From the NCBI GenBank assembly GCA_903904855.1, contig CAIVEH010000119.1, forward strand, positions 1-64,000: 64,000 nt of DNA, in the 5' to 3' direction. The position numbers and the translations under genes were made by a program. The notes beneath the pieces are model-generated. The model worked only from the letters and a program-made list of their open reading frames with translations, searched no databases and had not been told where the DNA came from. The DNA comes from an uncultured Bacteroidota bacterium (GTDB lineage Bacteria; Bacteroidota; Bacteroidia; Chitinophagales; Chitinophagaceae). Below are positions 53,468 through 61,519 of the stretch, one piece after another. Position 1 is the stretch's first letter. Each line of letters opens with the position of its first letter.

Positions 53468-54727
53468 CTATATTCTCAACAGAAACATATCATCCCAATC
53501 TGGTGTTACTTCAGCTATAGCGCTGAGAAGCGTAAGGCCAAGGCCTGCTGTCCCCATTATTACATTAGTCTCATTCGACCATGTAGGTTTGTTATTTAGC
53601 TTAACACTTATTGTTAGTGCATTATTTTCATATTTTATTCTGTCGCAAACCTTACTAAACCAATATTGAGAGGCTGCAGCTAAAGATTGATTGCCGGTAT
53701 AATTATATAACCGGTTAAACATATGCCCGTTACCACAGGCGCCATGGCAAAAACTGCCATCAAAGGTATATTGGCTATTTACTTCATTATGGGTTACTAT
53801 ATAGTTGATTATAAAATCAGCTTCTTCTTTATAATTTATATTATTCAGTGCACCATAAGCGTGCAATAATGCAAAAACCAAATCTATATCACCATAGCAC
53901 CAGGCTACTCTTCCATATCCGTTTACATTACCAATTGAGCCAATATTATAAATTTGAGGGAAAAGACAATTAAATTTATTCTCCTGCTTTTTACTGAGTA
54001 TAAAATTTATTGATTTTTCAATCAGCTCTTTACATTTGTCAATTTCAATACCCAGCTTATATATTTTCGATAAAACAGCTATGATACCTGGCAATCCATG
54101 TGCCATGCCGAATGAAACAGTTCGTTCATTTGGCTTTTCAGGATCTTTTTTATCATAAAACAAGGCTGTATTTCCATTAAATTGAGCTATCCGGTACAAA
54201 GTAGATACCATCTCGGCCAGATAATCATCCTGGTTTTTAGTCCGCTTTTCAGATTGAAGTAATGCAAGTGCCATACCGAGGCCACCATACATTAAATCGA
54301 AGTTTCCTTCAGCTATCTGATCAATTGCCAGTTTGCAGTAATGATTAATTACTTCATCATCAATCATATTTCCGGCTCCCGGAACCATATCGGTATTTTC
54401 AAGGTGGTATAAAGTCCAGAGTAACCCAGGTACTCCTGCAGCAAATGATCCTGTTGAACTTTCATCTGTAACTGAAATAAGGTTTTCAAGGCTGGTTCGG
54501 GCAAGATTATACATCTCCTGATCATCCCGGTACATCGCCGAATAGAATAAATAAACCAATTCCCCAGATGCACAAGCCATAACTCCGGCGCTCTGCCTTT
54601 TCATTTCAGCTTGGCAAGCTCCTAATGTTTTATATTTAGCTAATAAACCGGCATCCACCCAATCCAGGGTCTGGTTATATTTTGTTCTTTCTCGCAAGGG
54701 TATTAAAGGAATCCATCTTTTAACCAT
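53468..54727 (-). CDS. lanC: LanC-like lanthipeptide cyclase 3
   Basis: RVAWCYGDIDLV and DGSFCHGACGNGHMFNRLYN. Confidence 0.93.
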   Translation of the reverse strand: MVKRWIPLIPLRERTKYNQTLDWVDAGLLAKYKTLGACQAEMKRQSAGVMACASGELVYLFYSAMYRDDQEMYNLARTSLENLISVTDESSTGSFAAGVPGLLWTLYHLENTDMVPGAGNMIDDEVINHYCKLAIDQIAEGNFDLMYGGLGMALALLQSEKRTKNQDDYLAEMVSTLYRIAQFNGNTALFYDKKDPEKPNERTVSFGMAHGLPGIIAVLSKIYKLGIEIDKCKELIEKSINFILSKKQENKFNCLFPQIYNIGSIGNVNGYGRVAWCYGDIDLVFALLHAYGALNNINYKEEADFIINYIVTHNEVNSQYTFDGSFCHGACGNGHMFNRLYNYTGNQSLAAASQYWFSKVCDRIKYENNALTISVKLNNKPTWSNETNVIMGTAGLGLTLLSAIAEVTPDWDDMFLLRI

Positions 54728-54927
54728 AATGTATTATTATAATATATATTATTGAAACTTTTTGTTTCCCATACAACTGCAATTATTGCATTAATTCATA
54801 GTAGTTATTTGTGTTTAATGCTCTTACCTTATGCTTGTTAATACCCTCCAATCAGCCAGACAATAAGAAATCAGATAGAGCTACTGAGTTACAGAGGACG
54901 CATTTTTCGGTTTTTTGCATTTATTCA

Positions 54928-54965
54928 GATAGGTCAGGCTATATAATAGAATAGCCTGACCTATC
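54928..54965 (-). other. Hairpin h3 between P3 and LanC3
   Basis: GATAGGTCAGGCTAT / ATAGCCTGACCTATC, perfect 15-bp stem, no U-tract. Confidence 0.85.
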
Positions 54966-55020
54966 AATCAAATTAATATATAAAATATACTAAATAGAAA
55001 TTTAAACAATCATACATTAA

Positions 55021-55350
55021 TTAAGGACATAAGCCTGCTTTAGTCATTCTGCAATCAGGGGTATCCGAAATACATACAGTAAACATCTCTGGTCTAGGGT
55101 CGCCTGGCTGGGTACAGAACTGGCAGGTAATAGCAATGGACGGGTTACAATCTGCCTGGCAACTAACACCAGTTCCATTCACAATAGTAGTATTGACGTT
55201 AGTGCCTGGATTTACCAACGCACAAATGGCTACATTACAGCTGGCGGTATCTATTTCACCTCCTTTTATTTGTCCCTGTGTATTACTGCTTAATGCCGAC
55301 AGATCTTTGATCTTCAGGGAAAGTTTCCCATGCAAATGTTTCTTTTTCAT
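55021..55350 (-). CDS. Lanthipeptide precursor P3 (9 Cys in the core)
   Basis: Leader MKKKHLHGKLSLKIKDLSALSSNTQGQIKGG. Confidence 0.9.
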   Translation of the reverse strand: MKKKHLHGKLSLKIKDLSALSSNTQGQIKGGEIDTASCNVAICALVNPGTNVNTTIVNGTGVSCQADCNPSIAITCQFCTQPGDPRPEMFTVCISDTPDCRMTKAGLCP

Positions 55351-55380
55351 TTGATTAAGTTATTTAGTTTCTTATTTTTT

Positions 55381-55455
55381 CCTACTCTGGATCACGGGTT
55401 TTCAGATTCCCCCGGTTTGCCTGTTACGGATGCAATACACCTTCCCGATGATCAT
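55381..55455 (-). promoter_or_regulatory. Conserved 5' element copy 3 (upstream of P3)
   Basis: TTGCATCCGTAACAGGCAAACCGGGGGAATCTGAAAACCCGTGATCCAGAGTAGG on minus strand. Confidence 0.85.
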
Positions 55456-55645
55456 ATCTTTAGAAATAATTTTAGTGACTTTTGTTAGCAACTCTTGTCT
55501 TGATTCATCATTTATTCGATTACTTAAACGGCTACACAATTCTGGATCATTATAGTATTTAGTATAGATTTCCTGAATCGTTTTAGGTCACGAATCGCTG
55601 ATTAATATGAAATTACAAATCCCGGCAACCAGTTAACAAATAAAT

Positions 55646-55677
55646 CTAACCAACGGGCGAAAAACCTAACCAACGGG
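55646..55677 (-). promoter_or_regulatory. Direct repeat CTAACCAACGGG x2 (20-bp period), putative LytTR-type operator upstream of P3
   Basis: CTAACCAACGGGCGAAAAACCTAACCAACGGG; reverse complement contains CCCGTTGGTTAG. Confidence 0.5.
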
Positions 55678-56034
55678 AAAAAGCAGACAATTAGGAAAGG
55701 AAGCTGATGATGGTGGTAATTAATTTTGTTCGCTTACTGGTGCTGCTCAGTTACCAGTTTAGCTAACCAGCTAACCAAAACATAACCTGTAGCAAAATGA
55801 TACGGATTGTGGCACAAATACCTCTTGGTGCATTTAATACACGTTTGGACATAAGGTAACAGGCCAGTAAAAACAATGATAATTATTGCACTATTGGCTT
55901 ATATGCAATACAAAGTAATGAATTGTCGGCATGTCTTTATTAAATCGTAAATCAAAAGTTGCCGGCAGTATAACTAGCATATCCGGCAAATAATTTCTCA
56001 TCAGAATTAACTCATTCCGGTATAAATTATTTGG

Positions 56035-57291
56035 CTATATTCTCAGCAGGAACATATCATCCCAATCTGGTGTTACTTCAGCTATAGCGCTTAGTAGTGT
56101 AAGGCCAAGGCCGGCGATGCCCATAATTACATTGGTATTACCTGACCAGGTTTTTTCATTTTTTATTCCGGTACTAATCTTGAGGGCATTATTTTCGAAT
56201 TTTATTTTTTCATAGGCTATTCTGAACCAGTATCGGGCAGCTTCTGCCAATGCCTCATTGCCGGTATAATTATAGAGCCTGCTGAACATATGGCCATTGC
56301 CGCATGCCCCATGGCAAAAACTGCCTTCAAAAGTATACTGGGTATTAACTACATTATGTGTTAGTATATAGTCTATTATATTATCAGCTTCCTCTTTATA
56401 GCTTTTAATTTTTAACGCATTAAAGGCATGAAATAAAGCAAATGCCATATCTATGTCACCTGTACACCAGGATATTCTACCAAAGCCGTTATGACTAGCA
56501 GTACTACCCGCTTTATAAATGGGTGGGAATAAACAGCTATATTTATTTTCCAGTTTTTTGCTGATTATAAGATTTACAAATTTTTCTATAAGTTCTTTAC
56601 AACGAGCCGTAGCAATATTTTGTAAGTAAATTTTAGAAAGAATGGCAATGATACCTGACAGGCCATGGGCCATTCCAAACGATATATATTTTTCATCTGG
56701 CTTTTCCAGATCACCTTTATAACATAAAAAAGCCTGATCGCTATCAAATTGGACTTGGTGATACAAAGCATCAACCATCCCAGTCAGGTATTCATTTTGA
56801 TTTTCTGTTCTTCTTTTTGATTCTAACAATGGAAGTGCCATACCCAAACCTCCATGCATAAAATCGTAATCTCCATCAGAAATTTTTTCTATTGCTATTT
56901 GGCAATAGTGATTAATTACTTCATCATCAATCATACTGCCTGCATCCGATACAATATCAGTATTTTCCAGGTGGTATAAAGTCCATAGCAGGCCCGGCAG
57001 GCCCGAAGCAAATGAACCGGAAGAATTTTTATCAGTGACAACTATAAGTTTTTCAAGGCTATTCAGGGCCAGGTTATAGTTCTCCTGGTTATCCCAGTAA
57101 ATGGATGAATAAAATAAACAGAGCAACTCGCCTGATGCACAAGCCATAACTCCAGCCCCCAACGTGCCGATTTCAGCAGGGTTGTATGCTATAGATTTAT
57201 ATTTAGTTTTTAGACCGAAATCCACCCAGGTCAGCGCTTGCTTATATTTGTCTATAAATTCAGGCAATATTACCGGATTCCAATCACTCAT
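56035..57291 (-). CDS. lanC: LanC-like lanthipeptide cyclase 4
   Basis: RISWCTGDIDMA (T in place of Y) and EGSFCHGACGNGHMFSRLYN. Confidence 0.93.
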   Translation of the reverse strand: MSDWNPVILPEFIDKYKQALTWVDFGLKTKYKSIAYNPAEIGTLGAGVMACASGELLCLFYSSIYWDNQENYNLALNSLEKLIVVTDKNSSGSFASGLPGLLWTLYHLENTDIVSDAGSMIDDEVINHYCQIAIEKISDGDYDFMHGGLGMALPLLESKRRTENQNEYLTGMVDALYHQVQFDSDQAFLCYKGDLEKPDEKYISFGMAHGLSGIIAILSKIYLQNIATARCKELIEKFVNLIISKKLENKYSCLFPPIYKAGSTASHNGFGRISWCTGDIDMAFALFHAFNALKIKSYKEEADNIIDYILTHNVVNTQYTFEGSFCHGACGNGHMFSRLYNYTGNEALAEAARYWFRIAYEKIKFENNALKISTGIKNEKTWSGNTNVIMGIAGLGLTLLSAIAEVTPDWDDMFLLRI

Positions 57292-57318
57292 TAACGTTAG
57301 TTAATTTTTTACTTAATA

Positions 57319-57348
57319 TAGATCAGACTACAATTGTAGTCTGATCTA
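57319..57348 (-). other. Hairpin h4 between P4 and LanC4
   Basis: TAGATCAGACTACAATTGTAGTCTGATCTA, perfect 30-bp palindrome, no U-tract. Confidence 0.85.
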
Positions 57349-57386
57349 ACATTTAAACTGCTTATGCTAATTTAATTAATATAAAA

Positions 57387-57737
57387 TCAACATTGACATT
57401 TTGAATCAAGATTCAAAGAAGCACAATATTCATAGCCAGAGAAGCAAACCTGCTGCTGACAAATTGCATCCGCTGTATCCGCATACAATTTGGTGCAATC
57501 TCTAAAACAAGTACCAGAACAATCAGCAGACACCGGACAGGGATTTGTTGGTACGCAACCGACCATTGATACTACTACATTACACAAAGGATCTCCACTG
57601 CCTGGAGGGAGGGTTCCTGGACCTCCTCCTGTTACATTTATTCCACCACCTAATACTTGCCCCTGTGTACTGCCGCTTAGTGACGACAGATCTTTTACTT
57701 TCAGGGAAAGCTTCCCATGCAAACTTTTCTTTTTCAT
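57387..57737 (-). CDS. Lanthipeptide precursor P4 (11 Cys in the core)
   Basis: Leader MKKKSLHGKLSLKVKDLSSLSGSTQGQVLGG. Confidence 0.9.
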   Translation of the reverse strand: MKKKSLHGKLSLKVKDLSSLSGSTQGQVLGGGINVTGGGPGTLPPGSGDPLCNVVVSMVGCVPTNPCPVSADCSGTCFRDCTKLYADTADAICQQQVCFSGYEYCASLNLDSKCQC

Positions 57738-57767
57738 ACGTTCTAGTTAAATAGTTATTTGTTTGTT

Positions 57768-57842
57768 CCTACTCTGGGTCACGGGTTTTCAGATTCCCCC
57801 AGCTTGCTTTTTACAGGTGCAATACACTTTCCTGATGGCCAT
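57768..57842 (-). promoter_or_regulatory. Conserved 5' element copy 4 (upstream of P4)
   Basis: TTGCACCTGTAAAAAGCAAGCTGGGGGAATCTGAAAACCCGTGACCCAGAGTAGG on minus strand. Confidence 0.85.
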
Positions 57843-58359
57843 TATTTATTTGGCAGTACACCTACCTGCTATTATGATTATGATTTTTTATGTAGCTCAA
57901 AATATCAATAACTTGTTTTTAACGAAAAATTACTAAAAATATTGTCGCTCAAATGCTAAACCCAAATTAAATTTCATTTTTAACTTTACTTTAACACTAT
58001 AAAAAGCATAACAATAGTTGATACCATACGCTATTTAGCATATTTGAAGATATTATTGTCTATTGGTTAATATTTGCAGTTACTCAGAACCATCTGCATT
58101 ATTTCATAAACTTGGGTGACTCACAATTTTTTTATTCCTCTAACCTCTCCCATTAATTTGATACTTTGATGGTTAATCCAAACAGCAGTGGATACAATCT
58201 CCACCTGTATTGTAACTAATACCTGTAATACTCTAAAAATCAGCCTGACAATGGCAATTGAGTACCTAAATCGGTAGTTTGCAAACCGCGACTGCGCTCA
58301 TGAGTCTCTAATTGCTAACTTTCATGCCTGTTAATCATTTCCTATGGGTATAAAATAAA

Positions 58360-58387
58360 ATTGGGCTATACTTGCGTATAGCCCAAT
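58360..58387 (-). terminator. Intrinsic terminator h6 downstream of the P5 unit
   Basis: Minus strand ATTGGGCTATACGCAAGTATAGCCCAATTTTATTTTA: stem plus T-rich tail. Confidence 0.7.
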
Positions 58388-58605
58388 AGGTCAATTGAAT
58401 CTAGCTCTTTTTGATTTTATTACATACAAAAATGCTGGTTTAACAATGCCCTTCTGTCCTGAGGGCCATTCATTGCTGGTTAAAAACCAATAATACCAAT
58501 TATTCCTATATCTGCAACTATGATCAAAGTGCCATAAGTCGCTCCGATTCACGGATCGATTGATGACACTTCTTTTCCTTCATATTTAATTGTATTTCTT
58601 TATTA

Positions 58606-58636
58606 GGTTAGGTTGCTTTTATAAAACAACCTAACC
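58606..58636 (-). other. Hairpin h5 downstream of precursor P5
   Basis: GGTTAGGTTG...CAACCTAACC stem, A-rich rather than U-rich 3' flank. Confidence 0.8.
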
Positions 58637-58730
58637 ATTAAAAAATTAGATTTTTAATACAAAATCTAAACCCATTTTCCCCTAACGACCATTAAACATA
58701 AAATGCTTACCAGACAGTTGGAGTAACGCC

Positions 58731-59093
58731 CTAACAGGTTGGGATGCCTGATGGCAATGCACAAGCTACGCAATATGGATTACTCCCTTGTCCAACTGTG
58801 CACGTAACAGGTTGCGAAGGCCCACATGTGTCAACTCCTGACGGCTCCGCTATGCAATGAGCGCAAATATTAACAGACCCCCCCAATATTGTACAGGTAA
58901 CAGCACAAGATGGTGATTTTGTACAATCTACCATCATCGATTGGTCACAAGTTGTACCTGGGCATGCAGAGCAAGATTCAATCGGCCCTGATTGTCCGGT
59001 ACCGCCAGCAATTTGTCCTTGCGCATTACCGTCTAAAGCCGATAGGTCTTTGATTTTCAGGGAAAGTTTCCCATGCAAACTTTTCTTTTTCAT
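58731..59093 (-). CDS. Lanthipeptide precursor P5 (13 Cys in the core)
   Basis: Leader MKKKSLHGKLSLKIKDLSALDGNAQGQIAGG; core with two TCT...C..C....G..TC units. Confidence 0.9.
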   Translation of the reverse strand: MKKKSLHGKLSLKIKDLSALDGNAQGQIAGGTGQSGPIESCSACPGTTCDQSMMVDCTKSPSCAVTCTILGGSVNICAHCIAEPSGVDTCGPSQPVTCTVGQGSNPYCVACALPSGIPTC

Positions 59094-59122
59094 ACGTTCT
59101 AGTTAAATAGTTATTTGTTTTT

Positions 59123-59193
59123 CCTACTCTGGATCACGGGTTTTCAGATTCCCCCGGCTTGCTTTTTACAGGTGCAAGCTGTGTCCTGATGCA
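59123..59193 (-). promoter_or_regulatory. Conserved 5' element copy 5 (upstream of P5)
   Basis: GCTTGCACCTGTAAAAAGCAAGCCGGGGGAATCTGAAAACCCGTGATCCAGAGTAGG on minus strand. Confidence 0.85.
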
Positions 59194-59354
59194 TTCGTTT
59201 ATAAATAATTTCCTGTTTGGCTTTCTCTGGTTTGCAGCAAAAAGTTTTGCTTGAAATTAAACCTGAATTATAATAATGTATTTAGGACTAATGATAAACA
59301 CCTTAATTAATTCAAAAGCAAATTAAAACACAGTGCGGTTGTTCAATCAACTTT

Positions 59355-59410
59355 CCGACGAATGGTAGGTTTTAGGGTGTGAAATGCACGAATTACCCGA
59401 CGAACGGTAA
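59355..59410 (-). promoter_or_regulatory. Putative LytTR-type operator upstream of P5
   Basis: CCGACGAATGG and CCGACGAACGG starting at 59355 and 59397 (42 bp apart); reverse complement of the second is CCGTTCGTCGG. Confidence 0.62.
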
Positions 59411-59616
59411 ATTATGCTGTTTCATTTGCTCCTTATTTATTTACTATCTCGTGATTAAATATTTAATTAACTATTTATAATCATATCACGTTTAAACCCT
59501 AATAATAATAGCATTTATCGATTTTTTTTGAGCAACCAACTTGAGTAAATCAACTGTCAAATTAAAAATCTGATAATTGCCGCCCACCCTACCTCAATTC
59601 CCGATTCTCTTTACCT

Positions 59617-60297
59617 TTGAACAACAATATGGAAACGGTAGCCCATTTCAGAAATGAAGTATTGGATAAATACCTGGCTTTGGGCTGGTTCAGAATGGTG
59701 GACAGAATGTTTACCACACCTTTTATCGAACTGGAGGACCAGGTACTTATGGTTTACTGGCTGCGATACAATATTGCAGCAGTGAAAGCAGGCAGAAAAC
59801 AAAAGGACCTGATAAACAGGAATAAAAATTTCAGTGTCACCTTTAAACCGCTGTACATTACCGCTGAGCTGGAAGCATTGTTTGCACAATATAAAAGGAT
59901 AAAGCCCTTTGTGGGTTATTACTCGCTATCAGAAGCTTTCAGAACCAATGGCCCGATATTTGATACCTGGGTAGCAGAAATAAGGACTGAAGACAATTTA
60001 CTGATAGCTGCAGGAATTTTTGACAGAGGTACCGAAAGCATTGCCGGAATAATGAATTTCTACCATCCTCTTTTTGAACGGTACAGCCTGGGCAAAATGC
60101 TGATGCTTGCAAAAATCCATTACTGCCGTCAGAATGGCTTTACGTATTATTATCCGGGTTACATCACCCTAGTGCCCTCCCGCTTCAACTATAAATTGTT
60201 CCCAGATAAATCGGCAGCAGAAATGTATGAATCGCATTCCCGCACCTGGCTGCCCTACAACTTGTGGAAGGAGAAAATGGTAGAAACAACAGAATGA
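59617..60297 (+). CDS. Arginyl-tRNA--protein transferase-like (ATE C-terminal/GNAT fold) protein
   Basis: YTYYYPGYITLVPSRFNYKLFP and FDRGTESIAGIMNFYHPLF resemble Bpt/Ate1 C-terminal domains. Confidence 0.6.
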   Translation: MNNNMETVAHFRNEVLDKYLALGWFRMVDRMFTTPFIELEDQVLMVYWLRYNIAAVKAGRKQKDLINRNKNFSVTFKPLYITAELEALFAQYKRIKPFVGYYSLSEAFRTNGPIFDTWVAEIRTEDNLLIAAGIFDRGTESIAGIMNFYHPLFERYSLGKMLMLAKIHYCRQNGFTYYYPGYITLVPSRFNYKLFPDKSAAEMYESHSRTWLPYNLWKEKMVETTE

Positions 60298-60416
60298 CAA
60301 AATGCCGGTATTTACCATGGCAGTATAAAAGCAGGCTGAATTGTCAAAATTATAAACCATCCAACTTGTCACTTTTCAACTTATCTCTTATCACCCAATC
60401 ACCCTACCTTTGCACT

Positions 60417-61499
60417 ATGTCTTTTTTCAAAAAAGCCAAACCTTTTATTATTGCCGGCCCATGCAGCGCCGAAACCCGCGAGCAGATAATGATCACTGCC
60501 GAAGCTTTATCGGCAATGGGTGTTCACTTGTACCGTGCCGGTGTGTGGAAACCCCGAACCAGACCCGGATCATTCGAAGGGAATGGTGCTAAGGCGCTGG
60601 AGTGGCTTTCTGAAGCAAAGAGTATGTACAACATACCTTTTACGGTAGAAGTTGCAGAACCAGCACATATAGAGCTGGCCCTGAAACATAATGCCGATGT
60701 ATTGTGGATCGGTGCCCGTACTACTGTTAATCCGTTCCAGGTGCAGCACCTTGCCGATGCATTAAAGGGTGTTAGTATCCCGGTAATGGTAAAAAACCCG
60801 GTTAATGCCGATGTAGATCTGTGGCAGGGTGCAATTGAACGTTTTGAGGTATCAGGCACCAGGGAAGTAGCTGCCATCCACCGTGGCTTTTCAGGATATT
60901 CTTCTGCTGCAGGATACCGTAACCAGCCCAACTGGCCTATACCTATAGAACTGAAACGCCGCAGACCGGAACTGACCATGATCTGCGACCCAAGCCATAT
61001 AACCGGCAACAGAAACCGGATTGCCGAAATAGCCCAGAAAGCTATGGACATGCATTTCGACGGGCTGATGATAGAAACCCATCCTGATCCGGATGCTGCA
61101 TGGACCGATGCTGCTCAGCAGGTAACTCCCGCTGCGCTCATGCTCATTATCCATAATCTAATTGTGCGGGAAGAATTTACGCAGGATATGAGCAGCCTGG
61201 TGCAACTGGAATATATACGCCAACTCATGGACAGCCTCGATGCAGAGATCATAGACCTCGTAGCCAAGCGTATGGAGCTAAGTGAAAAGATGGGCATTGT
61301 GAAACGCGAATGCAATCTCACAGCATTTCAGCCAGGCCGCTGGCGCGAGATTGTAGACAGGATAGGTGAGAGGGCTGAAAAACACCATCTGCCAAAAGAG
61401 TTTATTGTTGAACTTTACGAAAAGATCCACCACGAAAGTATACGACGCCAGCTTGCAGTACTGGAGCAGGATGATAAAGTTTTGAATGGAGATCGGTAG
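60417..61499 (+). CDS. Bifunctional 3-deoxy-7-phosphoheptulonate synthase / chorismate mutase type II
   Basis: FIIAGPCSAETREQI, MVKNPVNADVDLWQGA, ICDPSHITGNR; C-terminal LDAEIIDLVAKRMELSEKMGIVKRE chorismate mutase. Confidence 0.93.
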   Translation: MSFFKKAKPFIIAGPCSAETREQIMITAEALSAMGVHLYRAGVWKPRTRPGSFEGNGAKALEWLSEAKSMYNIPFTVEVAEPAHIELALKHNADVLWIGARTTVNPFQVQHLADALKGVSIPVMVKNPVNADVDLWQGAIERFEVSGTREVAAIHRGFSGYSSAAGYRNQPNWPIPIELKRRRPELTMICDPSHITGNRNRIAEIAQKAMDMHFDGLMIETHPDPDAAWTDAAQQVTPAALMLIIHNLIVREEFTQDMSSLVQLEYIRQLMDSLDAEIIDLVAKRMELSEKMGIVKRECNLTAFQPGRWREIVDRIGERAEKHHLPKEFIVELYEKIHHESIRRQLAVLEQDDKVLNGDR

Positions 61500-61519
61500 T
61501 TAAGTATTTGTGGCTGGAT

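Noticed and set aside
51561-58636. Precursor-associated hairpins as ordinary Rho-independent terminators
   Set aside because: No U-tract on the transcribed strand, unlike 24852-24885 and 58360-58387; kept as hairpins of unknown role.
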